A DNA stretch of 64,000 nt from Salinimicrobium tongyeongense. GTDB lineage: Bacteria > Bacteroidota > Bacteroidia > Flavobacteriales > Flavobacteriaceae. The notes under the pieces were generated by a model. The model worked only from the letters and a program-made list of their open reading frames with translations. It did no database searches and was not told where the DNA came from. Within the stretch, counting starts at the first letter, position 1; every line of letters begins with the position of its first letter. Location of the stretch: positions 186,001 through 250,000 of the forward strand of contig NZ_CP069620.1 in the NCBI RefSeq assembly GCF_026109735.1, written 5' to 3'. A program made the position numbers and the translations under genes. Positions 1-9,110 of this stretch are shown in pieces.

Positions 1-188
1 AGCGGTTAAACACATTGAAGAGAAGCCAGGGCCGTGAATTTCCTTATTGTTCCCCCCAAACAATCTGGGTTTAATTTATTATTTGTAATTTGTCAATTGC
101 TTTAGGAATTTAAAAACATATACCTATCAAACTCAATTCTCCTCTGGATTTATCTGGTGACGTTGCTGCCATAAATCAAATTTCGGTT

Positions 189-1316
189 GTGCCGCAACTG
201 CTGGAAGTTGTTTGCCGTACCACAAAAATGGGGTTTGCCGCCATTGCCCGGGTCACAGATCACCGCTGGGTAACCTGCGCCACGCACGACCTTATCTCGT
301 TTGGGTTAAAACCCGGCGACGAACTGGATGTGGAGACCACAATTTGCCATGAAGTGCATCAAGGCCGGGAGGCTGTGGTTATCAACAACGTTGCTAAAGA
401 TGCCGGGTATTGCGACCATCACACGCCAAAAATGTACGGTTTCCAGAGCTATATTTCGGTGCCGCTCTACAGGAAAAATGGGGAATTCTTTGGTACACTT
501 TGCGCCATAGACCCGAAACCCAAAGAGATTGACACCCCCGAGATCGCCACGATGTTCCGGCTTTATGCCGAACTGATCTCCTTTCACCTCGATGCCGTAG
601 AAAAAATTAAGATCAGCGAAGACAGCTTAAAGGAAGAAAAGAAAATTGCCCGGCTTCGCGATCAATTCATCGCCATTTTAGGGCATGACCTCAAAAACCC
701 CATTGCTACGATGCGCATGAGTGCAGACATTCTGCTCAAAATGTCTAAAGAAGATTTTACCCTTCGCAATGCCGCCCTTATAAAATCTACCTCTTACAGG
801 ATGCAGGCACTTATTGAGAATATACTCGATTTTGCCCGCGGCCAAATGGGAGAAGGCATTATTCTCGAAAAAGAAAGGCACAACAAAAGCCTGGAAGAGA
901 TGATAAAACAGGTGATAAAAGAAATAAGGGTAATTTCTCCCGAGAGGAAAATAACTTTTAACAGTAAGCTTGAACATGAGGTGAACTGTGACAAGAACCG
1001 GATTGGGCAACTGCTGTCAAACCTGCTTGGAAATGCCCATGAACACGGAAGTTCTGAAACGCAGATCAAGGTGGAGGCCAAAACTAACAGCGATTACTTC
1101 GAGTTGAGAGTGGTAAATTCGGGGGAGAAAATTCCCGATGAAGACCTCACCCATCTCTTTCAGCCTTTTTACAGCGAGAGTGGAAGTTCTAACAAGAAAG
1201 GCCTGGGGTTGGGACTTTTTATTGCTTCGGAAATTGCAAAAGCACATCAGGGCGAGCTAAAAGTAACTTCCAGCGATAGGGAAACTGCTTTTGTGCTACA
1301 AATTCCGCGCGAATAA
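189..1316 (+). CDS. GAF-domain sensor histidine kinase
   Basis: Soluble two-component sensor kinase. Residues 1-135 form a GAF domain of the kind found in phytochrome-like kinases (motifs VETTICHEV, YISVPLYR, FGTLCAIDP). A short linker is followed by a HisKA dimerisation helix with phospho-acceptor His166 in LGHDLKNP. The HATPase domain has its N box around Asn278-Asn282 (NLLGNAHEHG) and its G2 box at 338-350 (GLGLGLFIASEIA). There is no membrane segment and no response regulator beside it, so the partner is unknown. The only usual start in frame is GTG at 189, but the frame stays open back to a TAA at 111, and its translation there (IPIKLNSP, then GDVAAINQISVV) resembles the normal N-terminus of this family. 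The real protein may therefore start upstream at a non-standard codon or have lost its start. The kinase call is secure; the start is not. Confidence 0.85.
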   Translation: MPQLLEVVCRTTKMGFAAIARVTDHRWVTCATHDLISFGLKPGDELDVETTICHEVHQGREAVVINNVAKDAGYCDHHTPKMYGFQSYISVPLYRKNGEFFGTLCAIDPKPKEIDTPEIATMFRLYAELISFHLDAVEKIKISEDSLKEEKKIARLRDQFIAILGHDLKNPIATMRMSADILLKMSKEDFTLRNAALIKSTSYRMQALIENILDFARGQMGEGIILEKERHNKSLEEMIKQVIKEIRVISPERKITFNSKLEHEVNCDKNRIGQLLSNLLGNAHEHGSSETQIKVEAKTNSDYFELRVVNSGEKIPDEDLTHLFQPFYSESGSSNKKGLGLGLFIASEIAKAHQGELKVTSSDRETAFVLQIPRE

Positions 1317-1337
1317 CTTCCGAAGAAAAAAAGGCCG

Positions 1338-1352
1338 AAAAATACCATTTTT
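1338..1352. repeat. Palindromic 15-mer, 14/15 match
   Basis: Copy of the recurrent AAAAATGNCATTTTT motif with one mismatch (A for G at position 7). It lies in the spacer just after the histidine kinase stop codon. Confidence 0.5.
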
Positions 1353-1495
1353 GAAAGATAATATTTCGAAACCGGCAGTCATTGTTGTATTTGGCAAACC
1401 CTCTTATTCCACCCTTTTTTTTTACCTGGCTCACCTGCAGGATCATAAAATATTATAAAGCTTCAACCCGCTGTGTTAAGTCTTTATTAATCAGC

Positions 1496-1526
1496 TTGTA
1501 AGCAGGCGCAAGTCTTTCTATCTTAG
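1496..1526 (+). promoter_or_regulatory. Possible promoter for the sugar dehydrogenase
   Basis: TTG at 1496-1498, 20 bases, then TATCTTAG at 1519-1526, one base off the Bacteroidetes -7 consensus TAnnTTTG. It would leave a leader of only about 12 bases before the ATG at 1545. Weak prediction. Confidence 0.3.
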
Positions 1527-1544
1527 GTAAGTAAAACCTTTGTT

Positions 1545-2705
1545 ATGAAAAGAAATACACGATCACAGGCTGTTGCACTCCCACTATCGGGGCAACAAAA
1601 AATTCTGGTTTCATTTTTAAGCCTTTTACTCTTCAGTCTTGCAGCTTTAGCCCAAAAATCTACTGTAAGGACCAATGCAGGCGATGTGAAGGTGCGCAAA
1701 ATAGTAGAAAACCTTGATCATCCCTGGGGAATGGCATTTTTGCCAGACGGCAGGCTGCTGGTTACTGAAAGAGCAGGAACAGTACGCATCCTTAAAGACA
1801 GTACCCTTTCAGAACCACTAACGGGCACCCCTGAAGTTTTTGCACAGGGACAGGGCGGGATGCTCGATGTAGCCCTGCATCCAGATTTTGACGAAAATCA
1901 ATACATCTATCTGTCTTTTTCTGAACCCGGCGACAATGGAACTGCTTCTACCGCGCTGGGTAGAGGAAAACTTGAAGGGAATTCCATTCAGGATTTTAAA
2001 ACCATCTTTCGCATGGAACCAAAAGTAGAAGGCCCTAACCATTTTGGAGGTCGCATTCTTTTTACTGAAGGAAATGACATTTTTCTCACCCTTGCTGAAA
2101 GGTTTAAATTTGATCCGGCCCAGGACCTGTCAAACCACCTGGGAACCGTGGTAAGACTGGAAGACGACGGAACTGCTTCTGAAGAAAACCCTGATTTTGA
2201 AGATGCAAACGCCCAGGATGAAATATGGTCTTACGGACATAGAAATATTGAAAGTGCAGCCATTCACCCACAAACCGGGGAGCTTTGGGTAGCCGAAATG
2301 GGCCCCATGGGTGGTGACGAACTGCAACCCGCCAAAGCCGGAAAGAATTACGGCTGGCCGGTGGTGAGCTGGGGAGATAATTACGACGGAACCGAAATTC
2401 CCAGACCCACTACCCGCCCCGAGTTTGCAGATGCCGTTATTCACTGGACGCCTACTATTTCGCCTTCGGGGATGATCTTCTATGATGGCGACCTTTTCCC
2501 GGAATGGAAAGACAGCATGATGATTGGCGGACTTACTGCTGCAGGCATTGTGCGGGTAAATGTGAACGGCGATAAGGCCCAGGAAGTAGAACGCATCCCG
2601 CTTACCACCAGGGTACGCGATGTGGAACAGGGCCCCGATGGCAGTATTTGGGTGCTTACAGATGAAGACAACGGGAAGGTTCTGCAGCTTAAACCTCTAA
2701 AATGA
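1545..2705 (+). CDS. PQQ-dependent aldose sugar dehydrogenase family protein, secreted
   Basis: Soluble six-bladed beta-propeller dehydrogenase of the GSDH/Asd (YliI) family, which oxidises aldoses with PQQ in the periplasm. Residues 1-36 look like a signal peptide (basic start, hydrophobic run at 20-35, ending SLAALAQ). Family motifs follow: DHPWGMAFLPDGRLLVTERAG at 58-78 (described, not exceptional), NHFGGR with His166, DLSNHLG at 194-200, SYGHRNIE with His232, and EMGPMGGDELQPAKAGKNYG, whose first half sits at 251-260. Length, 386 residues, is normal for the family. The stop overlaps the start of the exonuclease III gene by four bases (ATGA), so the two are probably co-transcribed although functionally unrelated. 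The actual substrate cannot be read from the sequence. Confidence 0.85.
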   Translation: MKRNTRSQAVALPLSGQQKILVSFLSLLLFSLAALAQKSTVRTNAGDVKVRKIVENLDHPWGMAFLPDGRLLVTERAGTVRILKDSTLSEPLTGTPEVFAQGQGGMLDVALHPDFDENQYIYLSFSEPGDNGTASTALGRGKLEGNSIQDFKTIFRMEPKVEGPNHFGGRILFTEGNDIFLTLAERFKFDPAQDLSNHLGTVVRLEDDGTASEENPDFEDANAQDEIWSYGHRNIESAAIHPQTGELWVAEMGPMGGDELQPAKAGKNYGWPVVSWGDNYDGTEIPRPTTRPEFADAVIHWTPTISPSGMIFYDGDLFPEWKDSMMIGGLTAAGIVRVNVNGDKAQEVERIPLTTRVRDVEQGPDGSIWVLTDEDNGKVLQLKPLK

Positions 2706-3478
2706 GGATAGCCACCTATAATGTAAATGGAATTAACGCCCGCCTGCCCGTTCTGCTGAAATGGCTTAAGGAAACAAATCCAGATGTAGCCTGCCTCCAG
2801 GAGTTAAAAGCCCCCGATGAGAAAATTCCAAAACAGGAAATAGAGAATGCCGGGTATACCGCTATCTGGCATGGGCAAAAACGCTGGAATGGCGTTGCCA
2901 TACTTGCAAAAACCGGACTTGAAATTAAAGAAACCGTCCGCGGGCTGGAAGGAGAGCCCGAAGACGAGCAAAGCCGGTATCTTGAAGCCGTGGTAAATGA
3001 TATTACTATTGGCTGCCTCTACCTCCCAAACGGGAACCCGGCACCGGGACCAAAGTTCGATTACAAGCTGCGCTGGTTTGACAGGCTTTCGGCAAGAGCA
3101 AAGCAACTACTCGATATGAACAAACCTGTTGTGCTCACCGGCGATTATAACGTGATGCCTACTGAAAAAGATGTCTATAAACCAGAAAGATGGATAAATG
3201 ATGCCCTGTTTAGGCTCGAGGTTCGGGAAGCATTTCATAAGCTTGCCGCCCAGGGGTGGACAGATGCCATCAGGAAATTATACCCCGAAGAGACTATTTA
3301 CACCTTTTACGATTACTTCAGAAATGCCTATCAAAGAAATGCAGGTTTACGTATAGATCATTTTTTGCTGAGTCCGCAATTGGATATGAAACTGAAAGAC
3401 GCCGGAGTGGACAAGCACGTTCGGGGATGGGAAAAGACCAGCGACCACGTTCCTGTATGGATAAATCTGGCTAAATAA
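2702..3478 (+). CDS. xth: Exodeoxyribonuclease III (AP endonuclease)
   Basis: ExoIII/XthA-type DNA repair nuclease of the endonuclease/exonuclease/phosphatase fold. It nicks DNA at abasic sites and removes 3' blocked ends in base excision repair. The protein starts MRIATYNVNGINAR with Asn7, has the metal-binding Glu34 in CLQELKAPDE, the LTGDYNV block carrying catalytic Asp and Asn, and the C-terminal SDHVPVW block with the catalytic His. At 258 residues it is full length. Translation is probably coupled to the upstream sugar dehydrogenase through the ATGA overlap. It faces metF tail to tail. Confidence 0.93.
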   Translation: MRIATYNVNGINARLPVLLKWLKETNPDVACLQELKAPDEKIPKQEIENAGYTAIWHGQKRWNGVAILAKTGLEIKETVRGLEGEPEDEQSRYLEAVVNDITIGCLYLPNGNPAPGPKFDYKLRWFDRLSARAKQLLDMNKPVVLTGDYNVMPTEKDVYKPERWINDALFRLEVREAFHKLAAQGWTDAIRKLYPEETIYTFYDYFRNAYQRNAGLRIDHFLLSPQLDMKLKDAGVDKHVRGWEKTSDHVPVWINLAK

Positions 3479-3550
3479 CCCGCTTTACAAGCATGCTTCA
3501 GCCTTATACCGGCAGATGAACCTGTCTTCAAATATTCTAAAGAAATTTCA

Positions 3551-3592
3551 GGAAAAGGCTGCCAAAAATGGCATTTTCGACAGCTTGTTTCC
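3551..3592. terminator. Bidirectional hairpin between xth and metF
   Basis: Imperfect inverted repeat in the convergent spacer: GGAAA 3551-3555 with TTTCC 3588-3592, GCTG 3558-3561 with CAGC 3581-3584, and AAAATG with CATTTT around 3571. The core is a 14/15 copy of the recurrent 15-mer palindrome (3564-3578). Its place between two convergent genes fits a shared terminator. Confidence 0.5.
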
Positions 3593-4548
3593 TAAAAAAC
3601 TTCCGAAGCTATTGCTTTGATGTTTGAGCTTTTCCCCATGGAATAATAATGCAGCACAGGGATACCGGCAGCTACCAGTTCTTTACTCTGGGCGATACAC
3701 CACTCGATGCCTACCTGGTGTACCTCCTGGTTGCTCCTGCACTTTTCCACTTCGCGGGTAAGATCGTTGGGCAGGTCTACGTGAAAACGATGCGGAATCA
3801 CCGTGAGCTGTTTTTTTGTGGCTATGGGCTTAAGCCCGGGAATGATGGGCACGTTGATCCCGCTTTCCCTGCACTGCTTCACAAACTCAAAGAACTTTTG
3901 ATTATCGAAGAACATTTGAGTTACCACATATTCGGCACCGGCCTCTATTTTCGTTTTTAACCGCTGAATATCTTTTTCAAGGCTGGGGGCTTCCATGTGT
4001 TTTTCGGGGTATCCCGCCACCCCAACGCAAAAGTCGGTATGATGACCATTTTCGAGGGCTTCATCGAGAAACCTGCCGCGGTTCATAGCCGAAATTTGTT
4101 CTACCAGTTCATTGGCATAATTGTGCCCCTGCGGATCGGGCGTAAAATAGATCTCACTTTTTACCGCATCCCCTCTTAGGGCCATTACATTTTTGATGCC
4201 CAAAAAATCGAGATCTATGAGAAAATTTTCGGTGTCTTCTTTAGAAAACCCGCCGCACAAAATATGAGGCACGGCATCTACTTTGTACTTACTCTGTATG
4301 GCCGCGCAAATCCCAACAGTTCCGGGCCTTTTTCGCACCACCCTCTTTTCCAGCAAACCTTTGGCCCGCTCAATGTACACATATTCTTCCCGGTGGTAGG
4401 TCACATCAATAAACGGAGGTTTAAATTCCATTAGAGGATCAATCCCGTCAAAAATTGACTGGATATTTTGCCCTTTTAGAGGGGGCAGGATCTCGAAAGA
4501 GAAAAGGGTTTTATTTTCTGAAGCACTTAAGTGTTCTGTAATTTTCAT
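3592..4548 (-). CDS. metF: Methylenetetrahydrofolate reductase
   Basis: FAD-dependent reductase that turns 5,10-methylene-THF into 5-methyl-THF, the methyl donor for MetH. It has the family's TIM-barrel signatures: FSFEILPPLKG near residue 17 with the catalytic-region Glu, PFIDVTYHREE near 45, the HILCGG block around 96, LRGDAV near 125, and TQMFFDNQKFFEFV near 211. At 318 residues it is the usual bacterial length. It is the last gene of the minus-strand metH(N)-metH(C)-metF operon, 42 bases after metH(C), and so should be controlled by the upstream SAM-I riboswitch. Confidence 0.95.
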   Translation of the reverse strand: MKITEHLSASENKTLFSFEILPPLKGQNIQSIFDGIDPLMEFKPPFIDVTYHREEYVYIERAKGLLEKRVVRKRPGTVGICAAIQSKYKVDAVPHILCGGFSKEDTENFLIDLDFLGIKNVMALRGDAVKSEIYFTPDPQGHNYANELVEQISAMNRGRFLDEALENGHHTDFCVGVAGYPEKHMEAPSLEKDIQRLKTKIEAGAEYVVTQMFFDNQKFFEFVKQCRESGINVPIIPGLKPIATKKQLTVIPHRFHVDLPNDLTREVEKCRSNQEVHQVGIEWCIAQSKELVAAGIPVLHYYSMGKSSNIKAIASEVF

Positions 4549-4590
4549 TTTGGTGTAATTCTTTAATTCGGAAAGGTTTGAGTTTTGTTT

Positions 4591-7356
4591 TTAATCATCG
4601 GCCATGGAAGGGTGAAGCCATTTTTGAGCTTCTTCAAGTGGCATGTCCTTTCTTTCAGCAAAGTCGGCTACCTGGTCATTGGTGATTTTTCCAACTCCGA
4701 AGTAGCGGGCTTCGGGATGCGCGAAATAGTAGCCGCTAACACTGGCCGCAGGCCACATGGCAAGGCTTTCGGTAAGTTTCACGCCTATCTTCTGCTCTAC
4801 TCCAAGAAGCTCCCAAATCGTTATTTTTTCAAGATGATCGGGGCAGGCCGGATATCCCGGTGCCGGCCGAATGCCTTTATAGCTCTCTTTGATCAATTCT
4901 TCATTACTGAAATCTTCATTGGGAGCGTAACCCCAATCTTTGGTGCGAATTTGCCTGTGCAGGTATTCAGCAAAAGCTTCAGCAAGACGATCGGAAAGGG
5001 CTTTGATCATGATAGCGTTATACTGGTCGTGCTCCTGTTCAAATTTCTTTGCCAGCTCATCGGTGCCAAAGCCGGTGGTAACACAAAAACAGCCAATATA
5101 ATCCTGAATGCCCGATTCTTTAGGGGCGACAAAATCGGCCAGGGCGAAGTTTGGTTTGCCCTCATACTTGCTCAATTGCTGCCTAAGGGTCCTAAAAATG
5201 ACATTTTTGGCACCCCATTCTTCAGCCATAACTTCAATATCGTCATCATTTATAGTGTTTGCAGGGAAAAGACCGTAAACAGCTTTAGCCTTCAGCAATT
5301 TCTGGTCGAGGACCTTTTTCAGCAGTTCTCTGGCATCTTTAAAGAGCGCAGTGGCCTGCTCCCCCACCACTTCATCGGTAAGGATGGCGGGGTATTTACC
5401 GTGCAGCTCCCAGCTTCTGAAAAAAGGCGTCCAGTCAATAAAAGGCTGAAGTTTTTCCAGCTCAAGATCTTCAATTACCTGCAGCCCTGGATGATTGGGT
5501 TTAAAAATATCTTCAGTTTTCCAGTCGATCTGGTATTTATTCTGGCGCGCTTCAGCTATGCTTAAATATTCTTTTACCTTACTTCTTTTTTTGAAGTTCT
5601 TTCTGAAGGTGTCGTATTCAGCCTTTAATTCGGCTTTATATTGTTCGCGGGTTTTCTCTTTAAGCAGGTCACCCACCACCGTAACCGCACGGGAAGCGTC
5701 GTTCACGTGAACCACGGCATTGCTGTACCGGGTGTCAATCTTCACAGCAGTGTGCGCTTTTGAAGTTGTAGCGCCTCCAATAAGCAGAGGCACGGTAAAA
5801 TTTTGCCGTTCCATTTCGGCAGCCAGAAAGGCCATTTCATCAAGGGAAGGTGTGATGAGTCCGCTAAGGCCTATAGCATCAACATTCTCGGTTTTAGCGG
5901 TTTCGATGATCTTTTCGGGCGGCACCATCACCCCAAGGTCGATGATCTCGTAATTGTTACAGGCCAGCACCACGCTCACAATATTTTTCCCGATGTCGTG
6001 CACATCACCTTTAACTGTGGCGAGAAGGATTTTACCAGCCCCTCCTGTTCCCGAAGGGGAAATTGAAGCTTCCCCCTCTGGGGGCAAGGGGGCAAGGTTT
6101 TTTTTCTCCTCCTCAATGTACGGCAGCAAATGTGCCACGGCTTTTTTCATAACCCTGGCCGACTTTACTACCTGGGGAAGGAACATTTTTCCGCTTCCAA
6201 AGAGATCTCCCACCACATTCATTCCGGTCATTAAAGGACCTTCTATAACATCTAAAGTGCGGGAGGAACTGGCCCTTGCCGCCTCCACATCTTGTACTAT
6301 ATATTCGTCTATCCCCTTTACCAGCGCATGAGTGATGCGCTCCTGCAGCGGTTTTTCTCTCCAGGAAAGATCTGTTTTGCTTTCTTTTGCAGTACCCACA
6401 ACCGTTTCGGCGAAACTTAACAAACGTTCTGTAGCATCATCCCTGCGATCTAAGATCACATCTTCTACATGTTCAAGCAGGTCTTTGGGAATATTGTCGT
6501 ACACTTCAAGCAAGGCCGGGTTCACAATGCCCATATTCATACCGGCTTTGATGGCGTGGTACAGAAATACCGAATGCATGGCTTCGCGCACGGGATCATT
6601 TCCGCGGAAAGAAAAGGATACATTGCTCACGCCACCGCTGAGATTTACGTGTGGCAGATTCTCTTTAGCCCAGCGCGTGGCTTCAATAAAATCTATCGCA
6701 TTACGCCGGTGCTCTTCCATTCCCGTGCCCACCGGAAAAATATTAAGATCGAGGATGATATCTTCGGGAGGGAAACAGGCCTTTTGCGTTAGCAGCTCAA
6801 AAGAGCGTTTGGCAATCTCTATTCGGCGTTCGTAATTGTCGGCCTGGCCAACTTCATCAAAGGCCATGACCACCACAGCCGCTCCGTAACGCCTTATTTT
6901 TTTTGCGTGGGTAAGGAATTCTTCTTCCCCTTCTTTCAGGCTGATGGAGTTTACGACACATTTTCCCTGCACCACCTGCAAACCGGCCTCTATGATCTCC
7001 CATTTCGAGCTATCGATCATGACAGGAACACGGGCAATATCGGGTTCGGCGACCACAAGGTTCAGGAATTTGACCATGGCTTCCTTCCCTTCTATGAGTC
7101 CGTCGTCCATATTTACATCCAGGATCTGAGCCCCGCCTTCAACCTGGTCTCGGGCAACTGAGAGCGCCTCGTCATATTTTTCTTCCTTGATCAACCTCAG
7201 GAACTTTTTGGAACCGGCAACATTGGTGCGTTCCCCCACGTTGATGAAGTTAGAATGAGGTGTTACCACCAGTGGTTCCAGGCCCGAAAGTTTTAAATAA
7301 CGCTCCTGCTTACCTCTCAAAAATGTGCTTTCAGGCGTACTTTTTTCTACAATCAT
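4591..7356 (-). CDS. metH: Methionine synthase, C-terminal part (folate, B12 and activation modules)
   Basis: Second half of a split cobalamin-dependent methionine synthase. Residues 35-300 form the pterin-binding barrel ([13 protein letters not shown]). Residues about 335-415 are the cobalamin cap. Residues 442-565 bind B12, with the cobalt-ligating His453 in DVHDIGKN. The SAM-dependent reactivation domain is C-terminal ([12 protein letters not shown] at 830-841). It works with the homocysteine-binding half encoded three bases upstream. Between cap and B12 domain, residues 421-441 read [19 protein letters not shown], a low-complexity insert that looks like translated repeat DNA (positions 6034-6096). 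The split arrangement is common in Bacteroidetes. The call is secure. Confidence 0.95.
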   Translation of the reverse strand: MIVEKSTPESTFLRGKQERYLKLSGLEPLVVTPHSNFINVGERTNVAGSKKFLRLIKEEKYDEALSVARDQVEGGAQILDVNMDDGLIEGKEAMVKFLNLVVAEPDIARVPVMIDSSKWEIIEAGLQVVQGKCVVNSISLKEGEEEFLTHAKKIRRYGAAVVVMAFDEVGQADNYERRIEIAKRSFELLTQKACFPPEDIILDLNIFPVGTGMEEHRRNAIDFIEATRWAKENLPHVNLSGGVSNVSFSFRGNDPVREAMHSVFLYHAIKAGMNMGIVNPALLEVYDNIPKDLLEHVEDVILDRRDDATERLLSFAETVVGTAKESKTDLSWREKPLQERITHALVKGIDEYIVQDVEAARASSSRTLDVIEGPLMTGMNVVGDLFGSGKMFLPQVVKSARVMKKAVAHLLPYIEEEKKNLAPLPPEGEASISPSGTGGAGKILLATVKGDVHDIGKNIVSVVLACNNYEIIDLGVMVPPEKIIETAKTENVDAIGLSGLITPSLDEMAFLAAEMERQNFTVPLLIGGATTSKAHTAVKIDTRYSNAVVHVNDASRAVTVVGDLLKEKTREQYKAELKAEYDTFRKNFKKRSKVKEYLSIAEARQNKYQIDWKTEDIFKPNHPGLQVIEDLELEKLQPFIDWTPFFRSWELHGKYPAILTDEVVGEQATALFKDARELLKKVLDQKLLKAKAVYGLFPANTINDDDIEVMAEEWGAKNVIFRTLRQQLSKYEGKPNFALADFVAPKESGIQDYIGCFCVTTGFGTDELAKKFEQEHDQYNAIMIKALSDRLAEAFAEYLHRQIRTKDWGYAPNEDFSNEELIKESYKGIRPAPGYPACPDHLEKITIWELLGVEQKIGVKLTESLAMWPAASVSGYYFAHPEARYFGVGKITNDQVADFAERKDMPLEEAQKWLHPSMADD
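5194..5208. repeat. Palindromic 15-mer, perfect copy
   Basis: AAAAATGACATTTTT, an exact match to the recurrent motif, lying inside the metH C-terminal coding region, where it encodes part of AKNVIFR on the minus strand. Confidence 0.55.
6034..6096. repeat. GC-rich repeat element read in frame within metH
   Basis: This stretch is rich in alternating C and G blocks (CCCCTCC, CCCGAAGGGG, CCCCCTCTGGGGG, then GGGGG), giving short inverted repeats unlike the surrounding codons. It encodes the linker insert at residues 421-441 of metH(C). It has the look of an intergenic repeat captured in frame at a domain boundary that tolerates extra length. Confidence 0.5.
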
Positions 7357-7359
7357 GAT

Positions 7360-8379
7360 CTATTCAATTTCAGGTTGGAGGACTTCCCTTTGGAATTTTC
7401 TTGGCTGGTAATCTTTAGCTACTTCAGCAATAGCTTTAATGTGTGATGGCGTAGTTCCGCAGCAACCGCCAAGGATATTTACGAGACCACGGGACAGGTA
7501 TTCCCTTATTTGGCCTGCCATTTCTTTGGGGCTCTGGTCGTACTCGCCAAACGCGTTGGGCAGCCCGGCATTGGGGTAAGCCGATACCCCAAAATGGCTT
7601 TTACGAGCCAGGACCTCGAGGTGCGGAGTTAATTGTTTGGCCCCAAGTGCACAGTTAAAGCCCACGCTGAGAAGCGGAATGTGAGAAATGGAGATGAGGA
7701 AGGCTTCGGCCGTTTGCCCGCTCAAAGTTCTTCCGGAGGCATCGGTGATCGTACCGCTAATCATAACGGGAATATCTATTTTAAGCTCTTCCCTGAGGTC
7801 TTCTATGGCAAAAAGGGCAGCTTTGGCATTGAGGGTGTCAAAAACCGTCTCTACCAGCAGCACATCTACTCCCCCATCGATCAAAGCTTTTGCCTGCTCT
7901 TTATAAGCAGCAGATAATTCAGTAAAAGAAATAGCTCTGAATCCAGGGTCATTAACATCGGGAGACATGCTGGCTGTTTTATTTGTGGGGCCTATAGCAC
8001 CTGCCACAAAACGGGGTTTTTGAGGGGTTTCGAGCGTTACTTCGCGCGCTACTTCTTTTGCAATGCGGGCCGATTCAAAATTGAGTTCGTAGACCAGCTC
8101 CTGCATCTGGTAATCGGCCATGGCGATGCTGGTGCCCGAAAAAGTATTGGTTTCCACGATATCTGCTCCTGCATCAAAATATTTCCGGTGGATTTGTGCA
8201 ATAGCCGAGGGCTGGGTTATGGAAAGAAGGTCGTTATTTCCCTGAAGCGGCACCGGCCATTGGGCAAAGCGTTTTCCGCGGAAATCTTCTTCGGTAAATT
8301 TATATTCCTGCAACATGGTGCCCATAGCCCCATCGAGGATCAATATTTTTTCTGAAAGCAGGTCTTCTATCTTTGACAT
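7360..8379 (-). CDS. metH: Methionine synthase, homocysteine-binding half
   Basis: Homocysteine S-methyltransferase (Pfam S-methyl_trans) module that binds zinc and homocysteine and takes the methyl group from cobalamin on the partner protein. Zinc ligands are the Cys in VGFNCALGA and the Cys pair in GGCCGTTP. Other signatures are ILDGAMGTMLQ near the start and LLVETVFDTLNAK. I place the start at the ATG at 8379 (MSKIEDLLSEKILILDG). The longer frame to 8475 runs back into the SAM riboswitch, and its extra 32 residues show no family similarity. First gene of the methionine operon; metH(C) starts three bases after its stop. Confidence 0.93.
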   Translation of the reverse strand: MSKIEDLLSEKILILDGAMGTMLQEYKFTEEDFRGKRFAQWPVPLQGNNDLLSITQPSAIAQIHRKYFDAGADIVETNTFSGTSIAMADYQMQELVYELNFESARIAKEVAREVTLETPQKPRFVAGAIGPTNKTASMSPDVNDPGFRAISFTELSAAYKEQAKALIDGGVDVLLVETVFDTLNAKAALFAIEDLREELKIDIPVMISGTITDASGRTLSGQTAEAFLISISHIPLLSVGFNCALGAKQLTPHLEVLARKSHFGVSAYPNAGLPNAFGEYDQSPKEMAGQIREYLSRGLVNILGGCCGTTPSHIKAIAEVAKDYQPRKFQREVLQPEIE

Positions 8380-8427
8380 TTGTTTGCGCAATAGGGCTAT
8401 CAAAAAAGAAGACGGGAAAGAATTCTT

Positions 8428-8531
8428 GTCGTTATCTATCCACGCGGGCGTGGTAGAACGTAGCACCTTCTCCAAAGGAGGGTTGCTAAGGCTTCACAGG
8501 GTCTAATCCCTCAACCTTTCTTGATAACTCG
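8428..8531 (-). promoter_or_regulatory. SAM-I riboswitch (S box)
   Basis: Read on the minus strand, the P1 helix pairs GTTATC (8528-8523) with GATAAC (8436-8431). Between them are the conserved SAM-I blocks AAGAAAGGTTGAGGGA, GAAGCCTTAGCAACC and AAGGTGCTA in the right order. It sits directly upstream of the metH(N)-metH(C)-metF operon, whose product pathway makes methionine, the precursor of SAM. SAM binding should lower expression. I see only a weak U-rich hairpin after P1, so whether it stops transcription or translation is unclear. Confidence 0.92.
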
Positions 8532-8554
8532 TTTAATAAAAATATGAACTGAGG

Positions 8555-8584
8555 CAAATATATTTAATATCCCCGGAAATCCAA
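8555..8584 (-). promoter_or_regulatory. Bacteroidetes promoter of the methionine operon
   Basis: Minus strand: TTG at 8584-8582, 19 bases, then TATATTTG at 8562-8555, an exact TAnnTTTG -7 element. The predicted transcription start, near 8548, lies just before the riboswitch aptamer. Confidence 0.75.
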
Positions 8585-8725
8585 GTACAGATGTTCAGAA
8601 AAGCAATGAATGGTGGCATTAGCTGGAACTTAAGGAAGAATTGAAAAGATTTTTATTTTTAAAGGCCTGCAAATATGAAGTTTAGTGACGGGGCTGAAAA
8701 TTCTTCTTTTAAAATGTGGATTTTA

Positions 8726-8758
8726 TTGTTCCATATTAAAAAAAGCTTTTTATATTTG
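8726..8758 (+). promoter_or_regulatory. Promoter of tRNA-Ser
   Basis: TTG at 8726-8728, 22 bases, then TATATTTG at 8751-8758, matching the Bacteroidetes consensus. The predicted start is a few bases before the tRNA. Confidence 0.65.
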
Positions 8759-8768
8759 CATCCGCTAA

Positions 8769-8853
8769 GGAGAAATGGCAGAGTGGTCGATTGCGGCAGT
8801 CTTGAAAACTGTTGAGGGTAACACCTCCGGGGGTTCGAATCCCTCTTTCTCCG
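8769..8853 (+). tRNA. tRNA-Ser (anticodon TGA)
   Basis: 85-base class II tRNA. The acceptor stem pairs GGAGAAA (8769-8775) with TTTCTCC (8846-8852). The anticodon stem GCAGT/ACTGT flanks the loop CTTGAAA with anticodon TGA at 8803-8805. A long variable arm follows, then the T arm GGGGGTTCGAATCCCTC. CCA is not encoded. A tyrosine recombinase gene lies 257 bases downstream, so the tRNA is a plausible integration site. I found no second copy of its 3' end in the following sequence. Confidence 0.95.
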
Positions 8854-8880
8854 CTGATTAAGTTACAAATTTTAGTAAAA

Positions 8881-8912
8881 AGCCCGAAAACACTGAGTTT
8901 TCGGGCTTTTTC
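8881..8912 (+). terminator. Rho-independent terminator after tRNA-Ser
   Basis: Perfect 10-bp stem AGCCCGAAAA (8881-8890) with TTTTCGGGCT (8898-8907), a 7-base loop, then a T run. Confidence 0.85.
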
Positions 8913-9110
8913 GTTTTCGATAATATCAAATTATATCATCTAAAATGAATCTATTCGGTTACAAATTCGGTGTCACTTAACTTTAAAAATTAACTGACAC
9001 CTTTATGATGAATATTCTTACAAAGAAAAAGTTAAACACTTGAATTGCTTCATATTACATATCGCAAAATATTCTATTTTTGATTCCATACAATAACAAA
9101 ACAACTAGTT

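Noticed and set aside
1728-1745. Further copy of the 15-mer palindrome in the sugar dehydrogenase gene
   Set aside because: Only 12 of 15 positions match, and codons for the conserved GMAFLP motif explain it.
4585-5565. 326-codon open frame on the plus strand
   Set aside because: It is antisense to metH(C), whose protein is unmistakable. The translation has no family features and is a by-product of metH codon use.
5954-6835. Two adjoining plus-strand frames of 125 and 167 codons
   Set aside because: Antisense to metH(C); serine- and arginine-rich low-complexity translations typical of shadow frames.
8380-8475. N-terminal extension of metH(N)
   Set aside because: The extra 32 codons overlap the SAM-I riboswitch and lack family similarity.
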